Positions 41,061 to 49,871 of a DNA stretch of 64,000 nucleotides are shown here, piece by piece. A program made the position numbers and the translations under genes. The first letter of the stretch is position 1. Every line of letters begins with the position of its first letter. The notes below the pieces were generated by a model that was given only the letters and a program-made list of their open reading frames with translations, was not told the DNA's origin and did no database searches. The stretch comes from Palsa-504 sp963769715 (GTDB lineage Bacteria; Actinomycetota; Actinomycetes; Streptosporangiales; Streptosporangiaceae), in contig CAVYNE010000030.1 in NCBI GenBank assembly GCA_963769715.1, forward strand, positions 124,001 through 188,000, read 5' to 3'.

Positions 41061-42488
41061 TCACGGGATCCCGCCGCAGTGATGGCGGAACAGGTGATGC
41101 GGCTGCGGGGTCTGGGGGTGCGGCGGCCCGGGCGGCACGACTCGGGTCGCGAGCAGGCCGGCCAGCGCGAAGCCGGCGGCGACGAACATCGCCACCCCGG
41201 TCCGGTGACCGGGTCCGCCGTGCACGGCGACCAGCGTGGCGGACAAGATCGCGACGCCGAGCGCCGCACCGCACTGCCTGGTGGCGGTCAGCAGCCCGCT
41301 GGCCGTGCCCTCGGACTTTGCGGCGACCGGCCCCTGGGTGCCGGCCAGGGTGGACGAGACCTGGCTGAGGCGATTGGCGATCCCGAGCACGAACGTGGCC
41401 GCCAGCAGCGCGGGCAGCGAACCGGCCAGCACCGCGACGGCGGCTCCGGCCAGGGCCGCCTGCGGGACGAAGCACAGGCCGGTGAGCAGCGGGCTGAGCC
41501 CTCGTCCCTCCTGCAGGTAGAGGGTGACCAGCAGCACCTGCCCGGCGCTGAAGGCGCCGATCGCGATCAGGGCCAGGTTGGCGCCCAGGATGCCGCGGTC
41601 TTTGAGCAGAGCCAGGTCGAGGATCGGTGCCTGGGCCCTCCTTTCCCGGGCGACGAACGCGCCCAGCAGCACGACCGCGGCCACGGCGAGCAGCGCCGGC
41701 TGGGTGACCCGCAGCGTGTCGCCCGCCCGTGCCACCGCGAACACGAGCAGGGCAACCCCGGCGGTCACGAGGATGGCACCGGGAACGTCCAGCTGCTCCC
41801 GGCTCCTGGGCGGATCCGGTGGCAGCAGCCGGAACGAGGCGACCAGCAGCGCCACCCCGACCGGGACGTTGACGAAAAAGACCAGGCGCCACGTGACCTC
41901 GGCCAGCAGGCCTCCCAGCACCGCGCCCGAAGCGAATCCCGTCGAGACGATCGCGCCGTAGACGCCCAGGGCGTGGCTGCGTTCCTGCTGATCGGGGTAG
42001 CTGGTGACCAGCAGGGACAGGCTCGCGGGAGCCAGCATGGCCGCCCCGATCCCCTGTACCACCCGCGACGCGATCAGCAGGCCAGGCTCGACGGCAAGAC
42101 CCCCGGCGATGCTCGCGACAACGAACACGACCAAGCCGATCCGGTACAGCCTCGCTCGGCCGTACGCGTCGGCGAGCCGGCCCCCCAGCAGCAAGAACCC
42201 TCCGAAGGCGATCGCGTAGGCGCTTACCAGCCACTGCAGCGTCGTCGTGGCGACGTGCAAGCCGTTCTGGATCGAGGGCAGGGCGACGTTGACGATCGTG
42301 AAGTCCAGCACGACCATGAACTGCGCCATCGACAGGGTGAGCAGCAACGCGAATCCCGCCTGGGGTGCGCCCGCCGGGGCCTTGCCCGCGCGGTCAGGCA
42401 ACCCGCCCCCACCGCTGCTCCTGGTCCCGGCATCGGTGTGACCGGCTGACGGCGCGGCGACTTCATCGCCTGAACGCGAGACGGACAT
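41061..42488 (-). CDS. DHA2-family (EmrB/QacA) exporter
   Basis: 475 aa. TM1 motif MVVLDFTIVNVALPSIQ, motif A LLLGGRLADAYGRARLYRIG, motif C-like VVQGIGAAMLAPASLSLLV, and WRLVFFVNVPVGVALL. About 12-13 membrane segments can be seen; in the second half AGAAVAVLAGSLPALLAATF is tighter than in relatives, as if a loop and part of a helix were missing between the usual TM10 and TM11, so activity is uncertain. No regulator gene is adjacent. Convergent with the iron protein, 19 bases apart. Confidence 0.85.
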   Translation of the reverse strand: MSVSRSGDEVAAPSAGHTDAGTRSSGGGGLPDRAGKAPAGAPQAGFALLLTLSMAQFMVVLDFTIVNVALPSIQNGLHVATTTLQWLVSAYAIAFGGFLLLGGRLADAYGRARLYRIGLVVFVVASIAGGLAVEPGLLIASRVVQGIGAAMLAPASLSLLVTSYPDQQERSHALGVYGAIVSTGFASGAVLGGLLAEVTWRLVFFVNVPVGVALLVASFRLLPPDPPRSREQLDVPGAILVTAGVALLVFAVARAGDTLRVTQPALLAVAAVVLLGAFVARERRAQAPILDLALLKDRGILGANLALIAIGAFSAGQVLLVTLYLQEGRGLSPLLTGLCFVPQAALAGAAVAVLAGSLPALLAATFVLGIANRLSQVSSTLAGTQGPVAAKSEGTASGLLTATRQCGAALGVAILSATLVAVHGGPGHRTGVAMFVAAGFALAGLLATRVVPPGPPHPQTPQPHHLFRHHCGGIP

Positions 42489-42509
42489 GCCGGGACCTCC
42501 TTGGCCAGC

Positions 42510-44768
42510 TCAGGACATCGGGTAGCCGCCGGGCTGAAGGCGGTGGGCCAGGGCGGTGTGGCGGCGGCCGGCGCCGCTGGTGCGGACGGCGGCGGCCAGG
42601 GCCCGGCGCGAGCCGGCCAGCACGACCAGCTTCTTGGCCCGGGTCACCCCGGTATAGAGCAGGTTGCGCTGCAGCATCATCCAGGACGCGGTGGTGAGGG
42701 GGATGACCACGGCGGGGTACTCGCTGCCCTGGGAGCGGTGGATGGTGACCGCGTAGGCGTGGGCTAGCTCGTCCAGCTCATCGAACGCGTAGTCCACCGA
42801 TTCGTCCTCGTCGGTGAGCACAGTCAGCTTGTGCTCCTCCACCGACATCGACGTGACCACTCCGACCGTGCCGTTGAAGATGCCCGCGGTCCCCTTGTCG
42901 TAATTGTTCCGGAGCTGGGTGACCTTGTCGCCCACCCGGAACACCCGGCCGCCGTACCGTCGCTCCGGCTGCCCCTCACGGAACGGCGTCAGCGCCTCCT
43001 GCAGCAACATGTTCACGTTCCCCGCCCCAGCCGGACCACGGTGCATCGGGCACAGCACCTGCACGTCCCGCCGTGGGTCCAGGCCGAATTTCGCCGGGAT
43101 CCGCCGCGCCACGATGTCGGTGACCAGCGCCGCGGTCTGCTCGGTGTCGTCGCAGGAGAACCAGAAGAAGTCGCCGAAGCCGCTCAGGAGAGGAAGACGG
43201 CCGTCGTTGATGCGGTGCGCGTTCACTACGATGCCGGATTGCTGCGCCTGCCGGAAGATCTTCGTCAGCCGCACCACCGGCAGTGACCCGGCCGCGAGCA
43301 GGTCCCGCAGCACCTCGCCGGCGCCGACCGAAGGCAGCTGGTCCACGTCCCCGACCAGCAGCAGGTGCGCCCCGGGTGCGATCGCCTTGACCAGCTTGTT
43401 CGCCAGGATCACGTCCACCATCGAGGTCTCGTCCACCACCACGAGGTCCGCGTCCAACGGCGACGACGCGTCGAACGAGGGCTCGCCGCCCGGCCGCAGC
43501 TGGAGCAGCCGGTGAATGGTCGCCGCCTCGTGCCCGGTCAGCTCCGCGAGCCGCTTGGCCGCCCGGCCGGTCGGCGCGGCCAGCACGATCTTCGCGCCCT
43601 TGGCCCGCGCCAGCTCCACCACCGAACGCACGGTGAACGACTTCCCGCACCCCGGCCCCCCGGTCAGCACCGCGACCCGCGAGGTCAGGGCGAGCCGCAC
43701 CGCGTCGGCCTGCTCCGGCGCGAGCGAGGCGCTGGTCCGCCCGCGCAGCCAGCCAAGCGCCCTATCCCAGTCCACGGACGCGAACCCAGGGAGCCGGTCG
43801 CCCCGCGCGGCAAGCAGCCGCAGCAGGGCTGCGGCCAGGGACCGTTCGGCCTGATAAAAGGGCGGCAGGTAGACGGCGGGAACCCGCGGTGCGGGGCCGG
43901 CCGCAGCAGGACCGGCGCCAGCAGGACCAGCCGCAGCCGGAACAGCCTCGCGGACGATCCCCTCCGCCGCGGCCAGCTCGTCCAGGCACGGGGTGATCAG
44001 CTCGGCCGGCACGTCGAGGATTTTCGCGGCGTCTGCGACCAGGTTGGGCCCGGGCAGGTAGCAGTGGCCGTCGTCGGCTGCCTCGGACAGGGTGTAGGCC
44101 AGGCCGGCCTTGATCCGCTCCGGGCTGTCCCGGGCGATGCCGACCGAGGCGGCGATGGTATCCGCGGTCTTGAATCCGATGCCCCACACGTCCGCGGCCA
44201 GCCGGTACGGCTCGGCGCGCACCACGGAGACGGACGCGTCACCGTATTTCTTGTAGATCCGGACCGCCAGCGACGTCGACACCCCGACGCCCTGCAGGAA
44301 GATCATCACCTCCTTGATGGCCTTCTGCTCGGCCCACGCGGCGGCGATCATCGCGGTGCGCTTGGGTCCCAGGCCGTCGACCTCGATCAGCCGGGCGGGC
44401 GAGTCCTCGATGATGTGCATGATGTCGACGCCGAAGTGCGCGACCATCCGTTCGGCCATCACCGGGCCGATGCCCTTGATCAGGCCCGACCCCAGGTACC
44501 GCTGGATGCCCGCGGCGGTGGCGGGCAGCACGGTGGCGTAGGAGTGCACCTCGAACTGCCGGCCGTACTTCGGGTGGCTGGACCACTGGCCGCGCAGCCG
44601 GAGGAACTCGCCGATCTGCGCGCCGAGCAGCGGCCCGACCGCCGTGACCAGCTCCGCGCCGACCCCAGAACCCCGCTCGGGCGCGATCCTGGCGATCGTG
44701 TACCCGGTCTCCGGATTGGCGAAGGTGACCCGCTCCAGGACTCCATCCAGTACCGCACCGTCAGGCAT
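42510..44768 (-). CDS. recD2: RecD2-type ATP-dependent DNA helicase
   Basis: 752 aa from ATG 44768. N-terminal OB-like part (VLERVTFANPETGYTIARI, QFEVHSYATVLP), helix-hairpin-helix region (GSGLIKGIGPVMAERMVAHF, LIEVDGLGPKRTAMI), then SF1 helicase motifs: Walker A LTGGPGCGKSFTVRSVV at about 385, LAAPTGRAAKRLAELTG, DEFS-box VVVDETSMVDVILANKLV, GDVDQLPSVGAGEVL, LTKIFRQAQQSGIV, and motifs V/VI AYAVTIHRSQGSEYPAVV and LLYTGVTRAKKLVVL. 5'-3' helicase acting in repair independent of RecBC, by family. No Shine-Dalgarno is visible upstream. Confidence 0.94.
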   Translation of the reverse strand: MPDGAVLDGVLERVTFANPETGYTIARIAPERGSGVGAELVTAVGPLLGAQIGEFLRLRGQWSSHPKYGRQFEVHSYATVLPATAAGIQRYLGSGLIKGIGPVMAERMVAHFGVDIMHIIEDSPARLIEVDGLGPKRTAMIAAAWAEQKAIKEVMIFLQGVGVSTSLAVRIYKKYGDASVSVVRAEPYRLAADVWGIGFKTADTIAASVGIARDSPERIKAGLAYTLSEAADDGHCYLPGPNLVADAAKILDVPAELITPCLDELAAAEGIVREAVPAAAGPAGAGPAAAGPAPRVPAVYLPPFYQAERSLAAALLRLLAARGDRLPGFASVDWDRALGWLRGRTSASLAPEQADAVRLALTSRVAVLTGGPGCGKSFTVRSVVELARAKGAKIVLAAPTGRAAKRLAELTGHEAATIHRLLQLRPGGEPSFDASSPLDADLVVVDETSMVDVILANKLVKAIAPGAHLLLVGDVDQLPSVGAGEVLRDLLAAGSLPVVRLTKIFRQAQQSGIVVNAHRINDGRLPLLSGFGDFFWFSCDDTEQTAALVTDIVARRIPAKFGLDPRRDVQVLCPMHRGPAGAGNVNMLLQEALTPFREGQPERRYGGRVFRVGDKVTQLRNNYDKGTAGIFNGTVGVVTSMSVEEHKLTVLTDEDESVDYAFDELDELAHAYAVTIHRSQGSEYPAVVIPLTTASWMMLQRNLLYTGVTRAKKLVVLAGSRRALAAAVRTSGAGRRHTALAHRLQPGGYPMS

Positions 44769-44869
44769 AAAGACAATTTTCAATCCGAACGGGCTATGGT
44801 GCGTGCTCGGCGAGCTGCACCCAGCGACCTATGACAAGCTAGAAATCCGGCTACCGCATGGGAGGCATG

Positions 44870-45466
44870 ATGCCACGCATCAGCTACGTCGATCCAGATT
44901 CGGTGACGGAGCCAGACCTGGCCCGGTATCTGGACGACGCCCGGACCCACGGGACGCCCCGGCTGGAGAGCCAGGCGATCAGGGCGCACGTCCCGGCCGT
45001 GCTGCGCACGTTCAGCGAGTCCTGGCAGCAGGTCTTCCGCGAGGGCGTGCTCGATCACCGGGTCAAGGAACTCGCCCGGGTGTTCATCGCGAAGAGCCTG
45101 GACTGCGGGTATTGCGCGGCCCAGCGCTCCCATCTCGGAGCCGAGCAGGGCCTGACCGAGCGCGCCTACGACGAGGTGATCGATTTCCGCCAGTCGCAGG
45201 TCCTGACCGAACGGGAGAAGGCGGCGCTGCGGTGGGCCGAGGCGATCGCCTGGGACCCCGGGCTGGCCGACGATGACCTGTGGAAAGAGCTGCACAGCCA
45301 CTTCACCGAGCCGGAACTAGTCGAGCTCGGCTACTTCATCGGCCTCACGATGGGACAGCAGCGGTTCCTCAAGACTCTCGGCCTGCGGCACGGGGAGCTC
45401 GGCCGGGACAGCCTGGCCGGCCTCGCCCCCGATGTCGCCGCCGCGCTCGGCGGAACGCCCCGATAA
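44870..45466 (+). CDS. AhpD/carboxymuconolactone decarboxylase-like protein
   Basis: 198 aa from ATG 44870 (GGGAGG four bases upstream; ATG 44867 is the alternative). AhpD fold with the CxxC-containing motif LDCGYCAAQRSHLGAEQGL at about 82 and the preceding helix VKELARVFIAKS. In AhpD, CxxC and the following His relay reducing equivalents to detoxify peroxides; here the C..C...H arrangement is intact. Length is longer than minimal AhpD, close to peroxidase-related enzymes of about 190 aa. Divergent from recD2. Could alternatively act on a lactone, but CxxC favours a redox role. Confidence 0.85.
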   Translation: MPRISYVDPDSVTEPDLARYLDDARTHGTPRLESQAIRAHVPAVLRTFSESWQQVFREGVLDHRVKELARVFIAKSLDCGYCAAQRSHLGAEQGLTERAYDEVIDFRQSQVLTEREKAALRWAEAIAWDPGLADDDLWKELHSHFTEPELVELGYFIGLTMGQQRFLKTLGLRHGELGRDSLAGLAPDVAAALGGTPR

Positions 45467-45573
45467 CGCGACGGCAGCCGGTATCTCGCGGACGCCGAGT
45501 TGCTGGAAGAACGACCAGCTCTTCGAGATCCAGCTCGCCACTCTGACCACACGACAGTGTCACCGACGGCACA

Positions 45574-46842
45574 ATGGACTCCATGCCGGACCAGATGAGC
45601 GCGCGCCCGATCGTCATCGTCGGCGGTGGCGTGGCGGGAGGCAACGCCGCCGCCACCCTGCGGGAGGAGGGTTTCGCCGGACCGGTCGTGATCGTCAGCG
45701 ACGAACCGGGCGTTCCCTTCGGCCGTCCTCCGCTGTCCAAGACGTACCTGCGGTCGGAGGAGGATCTCGAGGGCTGGTACGTCAGGCCGGCCGGCTGGTA
45801 CGCCGAACACCACGTCGACCTGCGCAGCGGATCGAGCGTCGTGGCCGTGGATCCCGCCGCGCACGCGGTCATCCTGGGTTCGGGCGAGGAACTCGGCTAC
45901 GACAAGGTGCTGATCGCCACCGGGGGACGGAGCCGTCGGCTCGGGATTCCAGGGGCGGAGCTGCCCGGGATCCGCTATCTGCGCACGGTGGCCGACTGCG
46001 ACGCGATCAAGCGGGAGGCGGTACCGGGCCGGCGCGCGGTCGTCGTGGGCATGGGGTTCATCGGGTGCGAGGTGGCCGCCTCGCTGACTCAGCTCGGGGT
46101 GCACGTGACCGCGGTCTTCCCGGGCCGAACCCCGCTGGAAAACGTCCTCGGCGAGCAGATCGGCACGCTGATCGGCGGCATCCACCGCACCCACGGGGTC
46201 GAGCTGCGGGCCGGAGACCAGGTGGCCGCCTTCGAAGGGACCGAACGGGTCCAGGCCATCGTGACCGCGGCCGGTCAACGCATCGGCTGCGATTTCGCCG
46301 TCGCGGGCATCGGGATCAAGCCCGAGGTTCCGGCCGTTACGGGATCATCGGTCGCGCTGGAGAACGGGATCCTGGCTGACGAGCTCTGCCGGACCAGCGC
46401 GGCTGACGTGTACGCGGCCGGCGACGTGGCGAACCAGCTTCACCCGCTGTTCGGGCGGGTCCGGGTGGAGCATTTCAACAACGCCGAGAAACAGGGCGCC
46501 GCGGCGGCCAGGTCCATGCTCGGCTCGACGGCCCCGTATGACTATCTCCATAGCTTCTGGTCCGATCAGTACGAGCACAAAATCGAGTACGTCGGCCATG
46601 TCGCCCGGTGGGACGAGTTCGTGGTCCGCGGCCGCGCGGATGAGGGCCAGCTGATCGGTTTCTACCTGGTGGACGGGGTGGTACGGGCCGCCGTCGGGCT
46701 GGATCGGGGCGGCGATCCCGAGCTGGACCGCGACGGCGAGATGGCGGCCTGCGCGCGCCTGGTCGCCAGGCGCGCGCAGCCGGCACCCGGTGTGCTCGCC
46801 GACGAGCACACCGACCTGTGGTCGCTGGCACCGGGTGCCTGA
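45574..46842 (+). CDS. NAD(P)H-dependent ferredoxin/rhodocoxin reductase-like flavoprotein
   Basis: 422 aa. Two Rossmann folds: IVIVGGGVAGGNAAATLREE (FAD) at about 12 and RAVVVGMGFIGCEVAASLTQLG (NAD(P)H) at about 150. Between them FGRPPLSKTYL and KVLIATGGRSRRL, and near the end VYAAGDVANQLHP and VEHFNNAEKQG. The C-terminal domain (EYVGHVARWDEFVVRG) is as in reductases that feed ferredoxins for cytochrome P450 or dioxygenases. No P450 or ferredoxin gene is adjacent. ATG 45574 and ATG 45583 are both possible; neither has a clear site. Confidence 0.9.
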   Translation: MDSMPDQMSARPIVIVGGGVAGGNAAATLREEGFAGPVVIVSDEPGVPFGRPPLSKTYLRSEEDLEGWYVRPAGWYAEHHVDLRSGSSVVAVDPAAHAVILGSGEELGYDKVLIATGGRSRRLGIPGAELPGIRYLRTVADCDAIKREAVPGRRAVVVGMGFIGCEVAASLTQLGVHVTAVFPGRTPLENVLGEQIGTLIGGIHRTHGVELRAGDQVAAFEGTERVQAIVTAAGQRIGCDFAVAGIGIKPEVPAVTGSSVALENGILADELCRTSAADVYAAGDVANQLHPLFGRVRVEHFNNAEKQGAAAARSMLGSTAPYDYLHSFWSDQYEHKIEYVGHVARWDEFVVRGRADEGQLIGFYLVDGVVRAAVGLDRGGDPELDRDGEMAACARLVARRAQPAPGVLADEHTDLWSLAPGA

Positions 46843-46977
46843 GCGTCGCGGCCAACCCATTCTCTCCGGTCGTTGCCGCGCTCGACGGTTCTGTCTGCCG
46901 CCGCATCTGGTCCCGCTCCAGCGCCTGCGATAGCGCAGGTCGATGTCACCACAGCCAATATCTCCTGGAAATCCCAC

Positions 46978-47007
46978 TTGTCAAAATTAATTTAATCATT
47001 TTACTAT
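46978..47007 (+). promoter_or_regulatory. Promoter of 53-aa protein gene
   Basis: TTGTCA (46978-46983), 18-nt spacer, TACTAT (47002-47007) in a strikingly AT-rich stretch (about 46979-47012) unlike the surrounding DNA. Confidence 0.55.
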
Positions 47008-47033
47008 ATAGGAACAATCGGAGGAGGAGCATC

Positions 47034-47195
47034 ATGCACCCGATGTTCGTGAAGTTGTTCATCGAGACGGACGCCGACGATCTGCTGGTCGACGATCAGG
47101 ACAAGCAGCGACATGCGCGGCAGGCCAGGCGCGGCCGATCAGCCCGAGTCCTGAAGGTCACTGCCGCCAACCGGGACCGCCCGCGCCGGCCCTGA
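47034..47195 (+). CDS. 53-aa conserved small protein
   Basis: ATG 47034 after GGAGGAGGAG, with its own AT-rich promoter. MHPMFVKLFIETDADDLLVD, then a basic tail DKQRHARQARRGRSARVLKV. Small proteins of this form (FVKLFLETDADDLLADE...R-rich) occur in other actinomycetes and are unnamed. An acidic amphipathic start and Arg-rich end suggest a nucleic-acid- or protein-binding peptide; no function is known. The strong signals imply high expression. Confidence 0.75.
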   Translation: MHPMFVKLFIETDADDLLVDDQDKQRHARQARRGRSARVLKVTAANRDRPRRP

Positions 47196-47217
47196 CCGAT
47201 GACCCCGGCCGCGCCGG

Positions 47218-47940
47218 TCAGGCGTTGGAGAATAGCGGGATGTTCGCGCCGCTGGCCGGAGCCAGCGGGCTGTCGAGCAGCGCCACGATCAGCGCGGCGA
47301 CATCGTCGGGGGTCAGGCCGGGACGCAGCGCGGGGTTGGCCCGGCGCAGCATTTCAGTGTCGACGGCGCCCGGGCTGACGCAGATGGCGCTGATGCCGTG
47401 TTCCCGGCCCTCCACCGCGATCGCCTCGGTGAGGCCGATGACCCCGTACTTGGAGACGTTGTAGGCGGCCAGCCCCGGGAACTTCTCGGTGGCGTATACG
47501 CCGGACAGCGAGGCGATGGTGACGATCCGCCCTTCGCCGGCCGGGACCATGGCCGAGAACGCCGCGCGGCAGCACAGGAATGAACCCGTCAGGTTGACCC
47601 GGAGCGTCTCTTCCCAGATCCCGGTCGTGGTCTCGGCGAACGGCGCGGGCGTCAGCACCCCGGCCGCGCAGACCAGGGCGGCGACCGGGCCCGCCTCCCC
47701 GGCCGCGGTGAAAAGGCGCTCGACCTCGGCGTCCTGGCTCACGTCGGTGGGCACGGGCGTCGCCTTGCCGCCCGCGTGCCGGATGCGGCTGGCCACACCG
47801 TCGAGGGCTTCGCGGTCCCGGGCGGCCAGCACGACCTGAGCACCGGCCGCGGCCAGGCCCGCGGCGGTGGCCGCCCCGATCCCGCGGCTGGCGCCGGTGA
47901 CTACCGCCACCCGTCCGGACAGCCAGTGCACTGCGGTCAC
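47218..47940 (-). CDS. Short-chain dehydrogenase/reductase, last gene of pterin-type operon
   Basis: 240 aa from GTG 47940, overlapping the previous stop as GTGA. SDR motifs: VVTGASRGIGAATAAGLAAAG, VCAAGVLT (NAG region), catalytic Ser in IASLSGVYA, YNVSKYGVIGLTE (YxxxK), and VSPGAVDTEM. Classical NAD(P)H-dependent SDR. Translational coupling to the GT4 gene argues for a role in the same pathway, e.g. reducing or epimerising the sugar or the pterin side chain. Substrate unknown. Confidence 0.9.
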   Translation of the reverse strand: MTAVHWLSGRVAVVTGASRGIGAATAAGLAAAGAQVVLAARDREALDGVASRIRHAGGKATPVPTDVSQDAEVERLFTAAGEAGPVAALVCAAGVLTPAPFAETTTGIWEETLRVNLTGSFLCCRAAFSAMVPAGEGRIVTIASLSGVYATEKFPGLAAYNVSKYGVIGLTEAIAVEGREHGISAICVSPGAVDTEMLRRANPALRPGLTPDDVAALIVALLDSPLAPASGANIPLFSNA

Positions 47941-49019
47941 CTCCCGGCACCGAGACTAGCCACCTGCCGGTAGAGCCGCTCGTGAGCGTCCAGGCTCCGT
48001 TCCAGATCGAGGTGCGCTTCGGCGTGGTCGCGGCAGGCCGGACGCGAGATTCCGGCCGTTCGCCCGACGGCATCGACGGCGGCCTGGAGGTCACCGGGCG
48101 GCACCAGGAAACCGGTCACGCCGTCCGCGATCACCTCACTGAGGGCGCCGCGCCGGAACGCCACGACGGGAGTCCCGCACGCCTGCGCCTCGGCGGCGGC
48201 CATCCCGAAGGCCTCGTCCCACCGGACGGGAAACAAGACCACGGCGGCGCGGGCCATCGCTACCCACAGCGAGGTCCGGGGCACCGCCTGGTGAACCGTC
48301 ACGCCGGGCCAGGCCCGCCGCGGGCCGATCTGTTCCCGGCTGTAGGTGGCGTCGTAGGCATCGCCGTAGACGTCGATCGGCACTCCGGCCGCCCGGGCGA
48401 TGTCGATAGCCTCGGCGGCGCCCTTCTCGGGACTCAGCCTGCCCGCGAATACGGCGCCCGCCCCGGGCGCCCGCGACCAGGGGATGACCCGCGTGGGCAC
48501 GTAGGGCGGCAGGATCGCGTCGACGCGGGCGATCCGGCGCCAGGCGCTCGCCTGGAACGCCGATACCGTGGCCACCGTCGGCGGCCGTGCGGACTGGGCG
48601 GCCCGCCGGAGCGCCGCCGCCATCGCCTCGTCCGGGGGCAGGTGGAGGGTGTGGACCACCGGCGCGTGCAGCGCCGTCGCGAGCCGGACGGCGGGCGCGT
48701 CGAAGGCGTGATTGTGGACCACGTCGTACCGGACCTGCTGCACGCTGGAGTAGGCGCGGGCGAAGGCGGGCTCGGCCGCCGCTGGTTCCGGCGCGGCGGG
48801 ACCGAACGCCCGGTAGAGCGTGCCCGCCAGCGACTCGGGGTCGACTCCGGTGTCGATCACCTCGACGCCCGGGATCTGCGATCCCGAGGCGGCGTACACG
48901 TGCACGTCGTGTCCCCGGCCGACCAGGCCGCGGGCCAGATCGGACACGAAGGCCTGCGAACCGCCCTGCTGCGGCTCGCGGATGGCCGTCACGAGGGGCG
49001 CCATGATGGCAATCTTCAC
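47937..49019 (-). CDS. Family 4 glycosyltransferase
   Basis: 360 aa from GTG 49019. GT-B fold: N-terminal QQGGSQAFVSDLARGLVGRG and VVHNHAFDAP; C-terminal AGRLSPEKGAAEAIDIARAA and the donor-binding EAFGMAAAEAQACGTPVVAF with the EX7E pattern. Retaining transferase using an NDP-sugar. Between a methyltransferase and an SDR in a tight operon headed by a PTPS homologue, so the acceptor is likely a small heterocycle rather than a polysaccharide. No Shine-Dalgarno; its start lies in the 28-bp repeat array. Confidence 0.9.
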   Translation of the reverse strand: MKIAIMAPLVTAIREPQQGGSQAFVSDLARGLVGRGHDVHVYAASGSQIPGVEVIDTGVDPESLAGTLYRAFGPAAPEPAAAEPAFARAYSSVQQVRYDVVHNHAFDAPAVRLATALHAPVVHTLHLPPDEAMAAALRRAAQSARPPTVATVSAFQASAWRRIARVDAILPPYVPTRVIPWSRAPGAGAVFAGRLSPEKGAAEAIDIARAAGVPIDVYGDAYDATYSREQIGPRRAWPGVTVHQAVPRTSLWVAMARAAVVLFPVRWDEAFGMAAAEAQACGTPVVAFRRGALSEVIADGVTGFLVPPGDLQAAVDAVGRTAGISRPACRDHAEAHLDLERSLDAHERLYRQVASLGAGR

Positions 49020-49098
49020 TGTGCCAGTCTCACTGGGCCAGCCTCACTGTGCCAGTCTCACTGGGCCAGCCTCACTGTGCCAGCCTCACTGGGCCAGC
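49017..49098. repeat. 28-bp tandem repeat, almost three copies
   Basis: CACTGTGCCAGTCTCACTGG plus eight bases, at 49017-49044 and 49045-49072 exactly, and 49073-49098 with one or two changes. It spans the end of the methyltransferase gene, the spacer, and the first bases of the GT4 gene. Confidence 0.95.
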
Positions 49099-49871
49099 AC
49101 CTTGAAGGCCAGGTCCCGCGGCGGGTTGATGCCGAGCACCTCGAAAGGAACCCGCCGCCGGCCGCGCCGGCGGACCTGATCGGCTGCGCCGGGGTAGAAG
49201 ATCCCGGCCAGCTCGACGGCCTCGTCGTAGCTGGAGAACTCGACCGACATCGGCCCGGGGAAGCAGGCGTACCGGTAGCCGCGGGCGGCGAGCCAGTCGA
49301 GGTTGTTCGGCCAGATGATGGCGACGCAGCCGCCGGGCCGGCACACCCGCTCCATCTCGGCTAGGCCGGCCGCGCCGCCATGTCCGGAGTCGGGAGTGAA
49401 GGCCGAGCAGGCGACCACCAGGTCAGCGAAATCATCGGGCAGAGGCAGCCGGTCGAAGAACCCGTGGATCACCCGGGCCCGGTCGCCGTGATCGGCTTTC
49501 GCGAGCTTGCGCCGCAGGATCTGGCGCAACGGCCCGGCGGGCTCGACCGCCGCGATCACCCGCCCGCGGTCGATGAGCTCGAGCGTGAGCCGTCCGGAGC
49601 CCGCGCCGACCTCCGCGATTCGCTCCGCGGTGCGCGGCAGCCAGCCGACGACACCGGGATGCAGCCGCTCGGCGCGGGCCAGCCGGTCGTAGAGCTCCGG
49701 TTCGAGCCGGTACAGCAGCTCCCACGCCAGCACCACGTCGGTTTGCGGATCACCGTCCCCGTGCGGGTCGAACCGCCTCGCCTCGTCGCGGGTGAGCACG
49801 CCAAGGTCCGCGGCCGTGTAGCGCTTCTGTACTTCCCGGCCCGCCCGGGCCGGGGCGTCAGCCCTGCTCAC
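49086..49871 (-). CDS. SAM-dependent methyltransferase in pterin-type operon
   Basis: 261 aa from GTG 49871, overlapping the PTPS gene by 14 bases. SAM motif I RIAEVGAGSGRLTLELIDRG at about 84, VIAAVEPAGPLRQIL, VIHGFFDRLPLPDDFADLVV (motif post II) and CRPGGCVAIIWPNNLDWL. Class I methyltransferase with methylase_11-like core. N-terminal 75 residues (helical, DEARRFDPHGDGDPQTDVV) are not part of the core. By operon logic it methylates an intermediate made by the PTPS homologue or the glycoside. Confidence 0.88.
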   Translation of the reverse strand: MSRADAPARAGREVQKRYTAADLGVLTRDEARRFDPHGDGDPQTDVVLAWELLYRLEPELYDRLARAERLHPGVVGWLPRTAERIAEVGAGSGRLTLELIDRGRVIAAVEPAGPLRQILRRKLAKADHGDRARVIHGFFDRLPLPDDFADLVVACSAFTPDSGHGGAAGLAEMERVCRPGGCVAIIWPNNLDWLAARGYRYACFPGPMSVEFSSYDEAVELAGIFYPGAADQVRRRGRRRVPFEVLGINPPRDLAFKVLAQ

